Source: Arthrobacter sp. MYb227
Lineage (GTDB): Bacteria; Actinomycetota; Actinomycetes; Actinomycetales; Micrococcaceae
Assembly (NCBI RefSeq): GCF_002975435.1
Contig: NZ_PCPT01000001.1
Span: forward strand, 310,001 to 374,000
DNA: 64,000 nucleotides
Direction of reading: 5' to 3'
Shown here in pieces: positions 17,976 through 25,921 of this stretch; within the stretch, counting starts at the first letter, position 1, and every line of letters begins with the position of its first letter. The notes beneath the pieces were generated by a model. That model worked only from the letters and a program-made list of their open reading frames with translations, made no database searches and was not told where the DNA came from. The translations under genes and the position numbers were made by a program.

Positions 17976-18569
17976 TCAACGATAAAGTGACGTCATTTTC
18001 TTGAGTAACGGCTCGGTCCCGGCACCCCAACGTCCATGGAACTGCGCAGCCAACTCTGGGCTGTGTAGAGCAGCAAAGCTCCGGTCGTCGAGTTCTTCGT
18101 CAGAGTAGTCTGCGGAATGCAGCCAGATCCAGATGTCCCTGCCGCGAGCATTGCGTAGCGCGCCCTCTGTCTGTAGCTGACGCAACGCCAGAATCATACG
18201 ATCCTCATAGTCAACGCGCAACGCATTGTAATCGTCTTCGCAGAGTTCACTGCCGGTACCGTCGATCATGGCTTGTGTCCCCGATAGTTCCCATATGGCG
18301 CTCGTGACACGGCCCGGTGCTGCGTCGCTGGGGTCCACGCCTGAGACCGGCCATTCGGAGGGCAGCCAGGCTATCTGAGACTTTTCTTCTTCGGCCCCGA
18401 TAAGACCGCCCAACCATTTTGCATCCGTCCCCGTAACAAAGAAGCCGGTAAGGTCTTCAACCATGCCGCAAGCAACGAGTAAGAGATCCGGGTTTTCTTC
18501 CGTGAGTAACGTGATGCTTGCTCGGAGAGTGTTCATGATCGCTTCGTCAAGGCAGGTGAAGTCATGCAT
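17976..18569 (-). CDS. DUF4303-like protein
   Basis: A 197-residue soluble protein that resembles the DUF4303 family: an N-terminal helix (LDEAIMNTLRASITLLTEENP), the LLLVACGMVEDLTGFFVTGTD strand pair, a WLPSEWP segment, and a C-terminal WIWLHSADYSDEELDDRSFAALHSPELA. Such proteins often occur as scattered accessory genes, some near polymorphic toxin loci, but their function is unknown. It lies alone, facing the hypothetical gene at 17052. The family call is moderately sure. Confidence 0.65.
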   Translation of the reverse strand: MHDFTCLDEAIMNTLRASITLLTEENPDLLLVACGMVEDLTGFFVTGTDAKWLGGLIGAEEEKSQIAWLPSEWPVSGVDPSDAAPGRVTSAIWELSGTQAMIDGTGSELCEDDYNALRVDYEDRMILALRQLQTEGALRNARGRDIWIWLHSADYSDEELDDRSFAALHSPELAAQFHGRWGAGTEPLLKKMTSLYR

Positions 18570-19159
18570 GCTACAAGCTTATTATTTGCTAGCCGAAGCG
18601 CCCAAACTCATGACTCGCACGGTTCTGGCCCACACCAGAAAGTAAACTGCCACGCCGCAGCGGCGTGCTACCCGGGGCTTCTATAGGTTTAGTTGAATCG
18701 AGCTGAACGTCACACTGCGAGTTCGACACTGTGCATGGGAACAACGCAAAACTCAGTCGGTATAAGTTTTCTTAGCATCGTTAGTTTGAAGATGCTGGGC
18801 AGGTGCTACATCCACCATGACGCACATCGGCCGTACCACTGATATGGCTCGAACCTTCTAGCTCCGAAGTGCGCAGTTACAGAACATAGGCGACGTAACG
18901 ACCTCAAGCCGGTCAACACGGCATGAGGCGATCACAGCTTGCTCACACTGCTTGACAACGATGAAATCCACTGGCAGAAAATTCCGAATCGACTGCTCTA
19001 AAGTCGGCATTCGAACTCCACGAATGCCTCGGCCTCTGAGAAGAAACCGGGGCATCAGTAATCGTGAAAAACTACAAGTTGAGGCGGAACTCCACGACGC
19101 TCCGGCAGACCACTACTCTCGACTTGTCAACACCGGCAAGATGCTAGATTAACCTCGCC
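18570..19159. other. Gap without a convincing gene
   Basis: About 590 nt with no gene that can be supported. A leftward frame at 18858-19055 (65 residues) has no recognised domain or ribosome binding site. A short palindrome CACGCCGC-A-GCGGCGTG lies near 18650-18670. Base composition is lower in GC than in the flanking genes, consistent with degraded accessory DNA. Confidence 0.4.
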
Positions 19160-19645
19160 CTAGTACTTGGTCAGCAGTTCCGCCGGAAGATGGCAAGAAT
19201 CCTCTGGGAAGCGCGCGAGCCGATCCTGATGCTCCTCGGCGCTTCGCACATAGTTGAGCAGTGGCAGTACCTCAACGGCGATTCGGTCAGCGTCGTCTCT
19301 CGCCGCGATGAAAGCACGAGCCTCTTCGAGGTGGGTCAGCTTGTTGGAGTAGACCCCAGTACGATACTTCTGACCGAAGTCTGGTCCCTGTTTGTTGACG
19401 CTGTAGGGATCGATGATCTCAAAGAGGTAGTCCGTCAGCTGCTCGACACTAACAACCGTCGGATCGAATCGTGTTCGCACACACTCCGCATACCCGTCGT
19501 AGGCGCTGTCGATACGTTGGCTGGTTCCGTTGGCCCTTCCGGCCTCGGTGAACGTCACCCCGGGCAGCGTCGTAACGAAGGCCTGCACGCCCCAGAGACA
19601 GCCGCCTGCCAAATAAAGCTCCTCAACCACGCGCTCGGTATCCAT
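19160..19645 (-). CDS. msrA: Peptide-methionine (S)-S-oxide reductase MsrA
   Basis: A 161-residue enzyme that repairs methionine-S-sulfoxide in proteins. The catalytic cysteine is in GGCLWGVQA, where most relatives have GGCFWG; other MsrA signs are the GYAECVRTRFDPTVVS region, YLFEIIDPYSVNKQGPDFG and KYRTGVYS. The tail AEEHQDRL fits short MsrA forms, but resolving cysteines near the C-terminus are not obvious apart from CHLPAELLTKY. The ATG has a -10-like TAGGAT 6 nt upstream. The gene follows the ruined Abi gene on the same strand. Confidence 0.92.
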   Translation of the reverse strand: MDTERVVEELYLAGGCLWGVQAFVTTLPGVTFTEAGRANGTSQRIDSAYDGYAECVRTRFDPTVVSVEQLTDYLFEIIDPYSVNKQGPDFGQKYRTGVYSNKLTHLEEARAFIAARDDADRIAVEVLPLLNYVRSAEEHQDRLARFPEDSCHLPAELLTKY

Positions 19646-19657
19646 ATACCGATCCTA
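19643..19657 (-). promoter_or_regulatory. Leaderless-type promoter of msrA
   Basis: On the minus strand TAGGAT (19657-19652) is separated by 6 nt (CGGTAT) from the ATG at 19645-19643, without a Shine-Dalgarno sequence. Confidence 0.55.
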
Positions 19658-19679
19658 CGGGTACCCACGCGAGGACTGT

Positions 19680-20130
19680 TCAATGAGCGACGAAGTTTTC
19701 ATGAGACTGATCGAGTTCTTTCTGGTAGCGCTTGACCCGCCTTGTGCACTGGTCCCCTCGTTGCGTGGTTGGTCTGAGCTTGAAATGATCGAGGGTGGAG
19801 ACAGGGATCAATCCGTCCCAGTTCATGTCCAAGCCATGCGCGAATGACAAGTTCGACAGGCATCAATGCAGCGAATGTGGCCGCACGCAGACGGGCGTCG
19901 AAGTCGTAGAGCGCGACGACATCGTTGAATCGAGTGCCTTGATAGAAGTCGTCTTGGCGTCCAGATACGGATAGCTTCTGGAACGAATACCAATTGCCAC
20001 TCGGCCTGCAGTAGTTCACCCTAGGCAGTGTCGAGATGGCAAAGTCGTGATCCACCATATCCATGCCACGGTTCTCAAAAAGTTCTGCTTGTTCGGCAAA
20101 AGTCCTATATTCTTTGACATCTTCGTCCAC
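19680..20130 (-). pseudogene. Truncated Abi_2 (AbiD/AbiF-type) abortive-infection gene
   Basis: The frame from GTG at 20128-20130 gives a clear Abi_2 N-terminal half: KEYRTFAEQAELFENRGMD, then RVNYCRPSGNWYSFQ, where the family has RVNYYRLSGYWYPF, and YDFDARLRAATFAAL, ELVIRAWLGHELGRIDPC. After that the frame is lost; a second frame contains KRYQKELDQSHENFVAH, also typical of the family, and stops at 19680-19682. Intact relatives are about 300 residues, so the 3' half is missing. Such proteins act in RNA-targeting phage defence or toxin-like systems; this copy is judged inactive. Confidence 0.8.
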
Positions 20131-20233
20131 GAAGACCGCCTGACAAAAATGATGACCGGCCCTAGACCCACGGAAGTAGGCGGAACCGGTCTTAGTAAGT
20201 CCAGTTTATACGATCCTGAATTCGGCATTTAGC

Positions 20234-20572
20234 TCAGTTTGATGAGAGTGACTGAATGTATTTATTGATCACGGGCAGGTCAACGGCCAGCGTGTCCCAG
20301 ACCGCACCGTAGTCGGTGCCCTCGTAGTGATGTGCCAGCCGGTCTCGCATCCGTTTGATCAAAGACCAAGGCACTTCGGGGTGTCGGCCTGTTGTGGCAT
20401 CGCTCAGACGAGCCACGTTCTCGCCAATCTTGATGATCAGTGACTCTGCCGCTAATCCCGGAACATTATCGGGGTCCCCGCGGTACCACGCTTCGCCGCG
20501 CGCCACGAGATTCTGACCGACACCACACAGCCGGATGATCTCCGTCAGAACCGTAGCGTCCCGCGTGTTCAT
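20234..20572 (-). CDS. hepT: HepT-like ribonuclease toxin (DUF86)
   Basis: A 112-residue HEPN-superfamily protein. The signature R-x4-H-x-Y is present as RDRLAHHY around residue 75, with the catalytic arginine and histidine and the tyrosine that partner antitoxins modify by AMPylation. Also seen are AAESLIIKIGENVARL and DTLAVDLPVINKYI, typical of HepT. It overlaps the upstream antitoxin stop by 4 nt (ATGA), so the two are coupled. The motif residues are intact, suggesting a functional toxin. Confidence 0.9.
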   Translation of the reverse strand: MNTRDATVLTEIIRLCGVGQNLVARGEAWYRGDPDNVPGLAAESLIIKIGENVARLSDATTGRHPEVPWSLIKRMRDRLAHHYEGTDYGAVWDTLAVDLPVINKYIQSLSSN

Positions 20573-21012
20573 ACCGCCACAGCCGTCGCCAATATCTCAT
20601 GATCGGCACGCAGTCCACCGTCCGTCACCACATCGACCTCGATACCGAGCAACTCGCTTGCTTCGGCGGCGAACGCCGCGACCGTGAGCAAACCGGTACC
20701 GGGCGATCGGGTGACCAAGATGTCCAGATCGCTCCCGGGAGTATCCGTTCCGCGAGCCGCGGAACCGAAGACACGAACATTCTCGAAGCCATACCGGCCA
20801 GCAAGACTCACAAGTTCGGCGCGGTGCGCCGCGAGCGTTTCACGGGGCAGTGGCCGCGCGGCCGTCCGCAAGCGCTTGAGCATCTGGGTAGAGATATTGC
20901 GTTTCCCGGTCTCATAAGCGGCAACATTTGGCTGGGCAACGCCAGACCGCTGAGCCAGCTCTGACTGGCTCAGACCGGCTGCTTCTCGAAGCGCTCGAAC
21001 TGGATTCACCAT
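20569..21012 (-). CDS. mntA: MntA-type nucleotidyltransferase antitoxin with N-terminal helix-turn-helix
   Basis: A 147-residue fusion. Residues about 1-45 are an XRE-type helix-turn-helix (LREAAGLSQSELAQRSGVAQ, NVAAYETGKRNIST); residues about 60-147 are a minimal nucleotidyltransferase with GSAARGTDTPGSDLD, the GSx10DxD motif, and a later EVDVV carrying a third acidic residue. By family knowledge the enzyme would neutralise HepT by AMPylating its tyrosine, and the helix-turn-helix would let it repress its own promoter. A palindrome sits 9 nt upstream of the start. All key residues are present. Confidence 0.9.
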   Translation of the reverse strand: MVNPVRALREAAGLSQSELAQRSGVAQPNVAAYETGKRNISTQMLKRLRTAARPLPRETLAAHRAELVSLAGRYGFENVRVFGSAARGTDTPGSDLDILVTRSPGTGLLTVAAFAAEASELLGIEVDVVTDGGLRADHEILATAVAV

Positions 21013-21020
21013 AGTCCAAT

Positions 21021-21036
21021 CATATCGCGTGATATG
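21021..21036. promoter_or_regulatory. Operator-like palindrome upstream of mntA-hepT
   Basis: CATATC-GCGT-GATATG is a perfect 6-bp inverted repeat lying 9-24 nt before the antitoxin start. Because the antitoxin carries a helix-turn-helix, this is a good candidate for its autoregulatory binding site (inference). Confidence 0.55.
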
Positions 21037-21116
21037 ACCCAGTTCACAGCTATCAAACTCTTAGGCGTCAGGGAGAATCGCAGACAATGAGCAAAAGTAT
21101 TAGCAAGCGGAGAAAC

Positions 21117-21155
21117 AAAAAACGCTCCTCAGACGGGTATCTGGGGAGCGTTTTT
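21117..21155 (-). terminator. Rho-independent terminator of ychF
   Basis: AACGCTCCTCAGA and TCTGGGGAGCGTT pair with one G-T wobble around CGGGTA, followed on the minus strand by a T-run. It lies 11 nt after the ychF stop and also screens the toxin-antitoxin operon from upstream transcription. Confidence 0.9.
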
Positions 21156-21165
21156 CGAGAAGGTT

Positions 21166-22251
21166 TTAGACGTTGAAGCGGAACTCCACGACGTCGCCGT
21201 CCTTCATAATGTATTCCTTGCCTTCGATGCGGGCCTTGCCCGCGGCCTTGGCCGCAGCGACCGAACCGGCCTCGACCAATTCATCGAATCCGAAGACCTC
21301 GGCCTTGATGAAGCCACGCTGGAAGTCGGTGTGAATGACACCAGCGGCTTCGGGTGCGGTGGCACCCTTGGGGACGGTCCAGGCGCGAGTTTCCTTCGGG
21401 CCAGCAGTCAGGTAGGTCTGCAGACCTAGGGTGTCGAAGCCGACGCGAGCCAGCTTGTCCAGGCCGGACTCGGTGTAACCGGCGTCCTCAAGCATTTCCT
21501 CGGCTTCTTCCTCGGTCAGCTCGGCAAGCTCGGATTCGAACTGCGCGTCGAGGAAGATGGCCTCAGCCGGAGCAACGAGAGCGGAGAGCTCCGCCTGCAT
21601 TTCCTTGTTGGCCAAGCCTTCTTCGTCGGTGTTGAAGACGTAGATGAACGGCTTGGTGGTCATCAGCTGCAGCGGGGCCAACTCATCGATGTCGATGCCT
21701 GCGCCCTTGCCCGCGGCATAGAGGGTCTTGCCCTCTTCGAGGACCCTCTGCGCGGCCTTGACCGTCTCGATGAAGGATGCCTCAATCTTCTTGGCCCGCA
21801 ATTCCTTTTCGAGGCGCGGCAGCTGGTTCTCGATGGTTTGCATATCGGCGAGGATCAGCTCGGTGGCGATCGTCTCGATATCCGAAGCCGGATCAACCTT
21901 GCCATCGACGTGAATCACGTCCGGGTCGGAGAACGCGCGGGTCACCTGGCAGATGGCCTCGGCTTCGCGAATGTTGGCCAGGAACTTATTGCCTAGGCCT
22001 TCGCCTTCCGAGGCACCCTTGACGATGCCGGCAATGTCCACGAAGGACACGGTTGCCGGCAGGATGCGCTCGGAACCAAAGATTCCGGCAAGCACCTTCA
22101 GGCGTGCGTCCGGCAACGGCACGACACCCACATTGGGTTCGATGGTTGCGAACGGGTAGTTTGCCGCGAGAACCTGCGCGCGGGTAAGAGCATTGAACAT
22201 TGTTGACTTGCCGACATTGGGCAGTCCGACGATTCCGATTGTAAGAGCCAC
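21166..22251 (-). CDS. ychF: Obg-family GTPase/ATPase YchF (OLA1)
   Basis: A 361-residue TRAFAC-class P-loop NTPase that prefers ATP and associates with ribosomes; family members respond to oxidative stress. Seen are the P-loop GLPNVGKSTMFNAL, the DIAGIVKGASEGEGLGNKFL switch region, YVFNTDEE in the base-recognition position, where NKxD is replaced as usual for YchF, and the C-terminal TGS domain ending in EYIMKDGDVVEFRFNV. The start is GTG, with a TAGACT box 8 nt upstream. A strong terminator follows directly. Confidence 0.96.
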   Translation of the reverse strand: MALTIGIVGLPNVGKSTMFNALTRAQVLAANYPFATIEPNVGVVPLPDARLKVLAGIFGSERILPATVSFVDIAGIVKGASEGEGLGNKFLANIREAEAICQVTRAFSDPDVIHVDGKVDPASDIETIATELILADMQTIENQLPRLEKELRAKKIEASFIETVKAAQRVLEEGKTLYAAGKGAGIDIDELAPLQLMTTKPFIYVFNTDEEGLANKEMQAELSALVAPAEAIFLDAQFESELAELTEEEAEEMLEDAGYTESGLDKLARVGFDTLGLQTYLTAGPKETRAWTVPKGATAPEAAGVIHTDFQRGFIKAEVFGFDELVEAGSVAAAKAAGKARIEGKEYIMKDGDVVEFRFNV

Positions 22252-22306
22252 GGAAGTAGAGTCTACCGTCGATCAAGTGTCGGTGCGTCCTGGCATGGTG
22301 TAAATC

Positions 22307-23599
22307 ATGAACACAGTTATCTGGTTGGTAGTCATTGCGGCACTGATTATTGGTTTTGCCGCAGGTGTCATCACCTGGTGGTACTTGGGTAGACAAGCCC
22401 AAAACGCCAAGGAGTTGGCCGGCGAATCGGACCGTCAGGAGCTGGCGGTGACCTCCAGATTATTGGCCGGGGCGCAGGCCCAAGTTGCCGAACTACGTGA
22501 GCGAGTCGATGAACAGCGGCGCCAAGAATCACAGGATCGTTCGGTCATGCAAGCGCTGGCCCCGGTCGCCGAGCAATTGCGCCAGGTACGCACCCAGGTC
22601 TCAATCTTGGAACGAGACCGAGTGGAACAATTTGGCCAGCTCAGTGAACAACTGGTGCAGGCCGCGGTGAATGATGCGGAGATTCTGCGGGCTACAGGTT
22701 CTTTGGCCGCATCCTTGGGCAATAGTTCGGCCCGCGGCACCTGGGGTGAATTGCAGCTGCGTCGGGTCGTCGAATCCGCAGGTATGCTGCCGCACGTCGA
22801 CTTTAGTGAGCAGCTACGCACCTCCGAGGGTTTGCGCCCGGACATGGTGGTGCGCTTACCAGGAAATAAGATGATTGTTGTTGATTCCAAGGTGCCTTTG
22901 GCTGCCTACCTGCGAGCGCAGGAGCTTGCATCCTCCCATCACCCGGCGACACGAGCACGGGCCAAGGCAGCGTTTAAGGATCATGCCAAGGCGCTACGTT
23001 CCCACGTTGATGCGTTGGCCTCAAAAGCTTATTGGGAGTCAGTTGCAGGCAGTCCCGAGTTAGTTGTGTGTTTCCTACCCGCCGAATCTTTCCTTGCCGA
23101 TGCGCTGGAGGCAGATGCAGCGCTGTTAGACCATGCGTTCTCAAAGAACGTTGCACTGGCCTCCCCCGCAACCTTACTGGCGATGCTCAAGGGGCTGGCC
23201 TTTGCCTGGCGACAGGATTTGCTGACGGAGAACGCGCGGGAACTCTTTGTGCAATCCCGCGAGCTATATGAGCGTCTGGGCACTATGGGCACACACGTCA
23301 CCAAGCTCGGTGCCTCGCTTCGCGGCAGCGTAGAGAAGTACAACGCGTTTGTGGGAACGCTAGAAGCCCGAGTACTGCCCAGTGCCAGACGTATTCGTGA
23401 TCTGGATCCGGGACTTGGGCAGCAGCTCGACCCGGCGGCTGCCTTGCATGCGCTACCCATGCTAGAAGTTTCTCCGCGTGGGCTCAGCGCCAGCGAGTTG
23501 CTCGAGGGCATGGATCCGCCGGTGTTTGAACTAGTTGATGAGGTTGCTCCTACCCAGCTACCGGGGTCCAGCGATCGACCAACCAGCCAAGAGGCCTAG
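22307..23599 (+). CDS. rmuC: DNA recombination protein RmuC
   Basis: A 430-residue protein with an N-terminal transmembrane anchor (residues 5-27, WLVVIAALIIGFAAGVITWW), a coiled-coil region of about 100 residues rich in Glu, Gln and Arg, and a central RmuC nuclease-like domain: RGTWGELQLRRVVESAGM, VVRLPGNKMIVVDSKVPLAAY and FKDHAKALRSHVDALASKAYW. The VDSK motif fits a PD-(D/E)xK-type core. By family knowledge it limits rearrangements at inverted repeats. It is divergent from ychF and ends before a very long terminator hairpin. Confidence 0.93.
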   Translation: MNTVIWLVVIAALIIGFAAGVITWWYLGRQAQNAKELAGESDRQELAVTSRLLAGAQAQVAELRERVDEQRRQESQDRSVMQALAPVAEQLRQVRTQVSILERDRVEQFGQLSEQLVQAAVNDAEILRATGSLAASLGNSSARGTWGELQLRRVVESAGMLPHVDFSEQLRTSEGLRPDMVVRLPGNKMIVVDSKVPLAAYLRAQELASSHHPATRARAKAAFKDHAKALRSHVDALASKAYWESVAGSPELVVCFLPAESFLADALEADAALLDHAFSKNVALASPATLLAMLKGLAFAWRQDLLTENARELFVQSRELYERLGTMGTHVTKLGASLRGSVEKYNAFVGTLEARVLPSARRIRDLDPGLGQQLDPAAALHALPMLEVSPRGLSASELLEGMDPPVFELVDEVAPTQLPGSSDRPTSQEA

Positions 23600-23612
23600 A
23601 CATCAAGCAATC

Positions 23613-23666
23613 AAAAAGACTCAGGCCGTGATGCACATTCGTTTGTGCATCACGGCCTGAGTCTTT
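23613..23666. terminator. Bidirectional terminator with 24-bp perfect stem
   Basis: Arms 23613-23636 and 23643-23666 are perfectly complementary over 24 bp with the loop TTCGTT. An A-run and a T-run flank the GC-rich core, so it can terminate both rmuC (rightward) and ispH (leftward). Confidence 0.93.
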
Positions 23667-23711
23667 TGTGTGCCGCAGTTCCCTAGGTGGAATAGCTCAC
23701 ATGATAAAAAA

Positions 23712-24812
23712 TTAGCTGCTGATATCGGAGACCGACCTGCGGCCACCCAACCCGCGGGAGGTGTCGCCATCTTCCTTCATCTTTGCGCGGATCTCCTTGG
23801 GCAGTGAGAAGAGGATGTCTTCCTGCGCCGTGGTGACTTCCTCAACATCGGCGTAGCCGTAGTCGGCTAGCAGTGACAGCACGTCACGTACCAGGATCTC
23901 TGGCACCGAGGCACCGGATGTGACTCCCACGCTTGCCACGCCCTCAAACCAGGACTCGTCAACCTCCGAGGCATAGTCAACGCGGTAGGCAGCCTTGGCG
24001 CCGTACTCCAGTGCTACCTCTACTAGGCGTACCGAGTTTGAGGAGTTGGAAGAGCCGACGACGATGACCAGTTCGCTTTGCGGGGCGATGGCCTTGATGG
24101 CCGCCTGACGGTTGGTTGTTGCATAGCAAATATCATCGCTGGGTGGATCTTGCAGCTTGGGGAAACGCTTGCGCAGGCGGCGCACCGTCTCCATGGTTTC
24201 ATCCACCGAAAGCGTTGTCTGTGAAAGCCAGATGAGCTTATCCGGGTTCTTCACCTGAACGGTATCGGCCTCGTCCGGGTTATTCACGATGGTTGTGACC
24301 TCCGGTGCTTCACCGTAGGTGCCTTCAACCTCTTCATGGCCTTCGTGCCCCACGAGCAGGATTTCGTAGTCTTCGCGGGCGAAGCGCACCGCTTCCTTGT
24401 GAACCTTTGTCACCAGCGGGCAGGTCGCATCGATGGTGCGCAAGCCACGGTCCTCGGCGGACTTCACCACAGCTGGAGAGACTCCGTGGGCGGAGAAGAC
24501 CACGAGTTCACCTTCTGGAACTTCTTCATTTTCTTCAACGAAGATGGCGCCGCGTGCTTCAAGGGTGGAGACCACGTGAAGGTTGTGCACGATCTGTTTA
24601 CGCACATAGACGGGAGCGCCGTAGTGTTCAAGCGCCTTTTCCACGGCTATCACCGCGCGGTCTACACCTGCACAATAACCACGCGGGGCGGCAAGAAGAA
24701 CCTTGCGTTCGCCGGTGACGGGAGCCGCTGCAGCAATCTCTGCTGGGGTACGACGGGTACGCGGAATTGAGGGCATCGGAAGGGAGACCGGAACGGTGGA
24801 ACTGGTAGCCAT
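23712..24812 (-). CDS. ispH: 4-hydroxy-3-methylbut-2-enyl diphosphate reductase IspH
   Basis: Last enzyme of the MEP pathway, producing IPP and DMAPP; a cytoplasmic [4Fe-4S] protein of 366 residues. The three cluster cysteines are in [21 protein letters not shown] and [11 protein letters not shown], and the TNRQ and [12 protein letters not shown] segments are typical. The N-terminal 33 residues are a poorly conserved extension, and the C-terminus has an Arg/Ser tail. The ATG is 6 nt behind a TAGACT box. It faces rmuC across the 24-bp terminator. Confidence 0.96.
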   Translation of the reverse strand: MATSSTVPVSLPMPSIPRTRRTPAEIAAAAPVTGERKVLLAAPRGYCAGVDRAVIAVEKALEHYGAPVYVRKQIVHNLHVVSTLEARGAIFVEENEEVPEGELVVFSAHGVSPAVVKSAEDRGLRTIDATCPLVTKVHKEAVRFAREDYEILLVGHEGHEEVEGTYGEAPEVTTIVNNPDEADTVQVKNPDKLIWLSQTTLSVDETMETVRRLRKRFPKLQDPPSDDICYATTNRQAAIKAIAPQSELVIVVGSSNSSNSVRLVEVALEYGAKAAYRVDYASEVDESWFEGVASVGVTSGASVPEILVRDVLSLLADYGYADVEEVTTAQEDILFSLPKEIRAKMKEDGDTSRGLGGRRSVSDISS

Positions 24813-24824
24813 GTATCAAGTCTA
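24810..24824 (-). promoter_or_regulatory. Leaderless-type promoter of ispH
   Basis: On the minus strand TAGACT (24824-24819), a 6-nt spacer TGATAC, then ATG at 24812-24810. There is no ribosome binding site. Confidence 0.6.
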
Positions 24825-24848
24825 CGTTCGAGGGCAAATTGCTGCTTG

Positions 24849-25790
24849 CTAATTGGCCACGGGCGTAGCTGCGGCGGTGTCGAGTACCTGGTTTTCGCGC
24901 CGCCAAAGCCAGGTGCCTAGTCCCGCAAGGAATACTACGACTCCGCCAATAATCAGCGTGTTGCTGATGGATTGCACTTCACCGCGTACGCCCTGAGCCA
25001 GTTGGGTGATCAATAGATCTGTGAGTTCGGACTCCTGCGGCTGGATTCCGGAAAGTTTCGCGGCAAAGTAGATCACCACTGCCCCAAGAACCACCGCACT
25101 GCCCCCCAGAGCGATGAGGGTTTTGCCACGGAATCCACGCGGGGCAACGAATATTGCCGCCATCGTCAGGACTCCTGCAGCCACAATGAACCAGCCCCAG
25201 GCCCCGGCTAGACCCAGCCAGCGGTTGGCATCCGGTGCCGAGAGTGTTTGTTCATCGGGCCAGTTGGTATCAACCAATACTTGAGGCATCGAAATTGTTG
25301 CGGGAAGCAACGCACCAAGCATTGAGCCACCAAGCGAGGAGTACAGGGTTCCGTAGGCGCTACTAAGTAGCGGTGCTAAATCCAGTTTGATTGTTGCCTG
25401 ATGAGTATTTTCTGCTTTGGCTGTAGCTAATTCTTCAATATAGTCGCGGCGGGTATTTTCAATAGTGGTGCCCCATGCGGTAGCGAATGTTGCATCACCG
25501 AGCAGCGCACTGGAGCTTGTGGCAATCGCTTGTTCCAGAATGCCGCTCAGCGCCGACGGAATAGGCACTGGAATGCTTTCGGTAATCTGGGTGGTGAGCT
25601 GGGTACTGAGCACCTGTGGAAGAATTTCACGCAATTGATCATGTGTAGCAAGCGGGCCCAAGATGCGTTGTAGAGGTTCGGGGGTATTGATCAGCTGATC
25701 AGCGGTGCGAGCCCCGAGGCCAACGCCTGCGGCGAGTACCGCGAGAATTGCCAGCAGCAGTGCTAAGAATTTTCTAGCTACGGTGGGCAT
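24849..25790 (-). CDS. Membrane protein of unknown function
   Basis: Unrecognised protein of about 313 residues. After the start at 25788-25790 (GGAG 6 nt upstream) comes a hydrophobic segment (FLALLLAILAVLAAGVGLGA), then an extracytoplasmic domain of about 180 residues with PLATHDQLREILPQVLSTQL and several Ser/Thr-rich parts, then three hydrophobic segments near the C-terminus, with WLWRRENQ as the last turn. The frame continues upstream to 25844, but those 18 residues are not membrane-like. It sits between ispH and xseA and is divergent from xseA. Confidence 0.75.
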   Translation of the reverse strand: MPTVARKFLALLLAILAVLAAGVGLGARTADQLINTPEPLQRILGPLATHDQLREILPQVLSTQLTTQITESIPVPIPSALSGILEQAIATSSSALLGDATFATAWGTTIENTRRDYIEELATAKAENTHQATIKLDLAPLLSSAYGTLYSSLGGSMLGALLPATISMPQVLVDTNWPDEQTLSAPDANRWLGLAGAWGWFIVAAGVLTMAAIFVAPRGFRGKTLIALGGSAVVLGAVVIYFAAKLSGIQPQESELTDLLITQLAQGVRGEVQSISNTLIIGGVVVFLAGLGTWLWRRENQVLDTAAATPVAN

Positions 25791-25921
25791 GTATTGCTCC
25801 AGACTCGCGGTGTTGCACGTAGTTGAACGGGCTATTTGTCTCATCGTACTGATATGAATGTGTTTGGTGTATTTTCAAAACCGGATGTCACAACCGGCAT
25901 CAAGGGGAAGGCAACCACGTA

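Noticed and set aside
18858-19055. Leftward frame of 65 codons in the gap before msrA
   Set aside because: No ribosome binding site, no domain, and composition not clearly coding.
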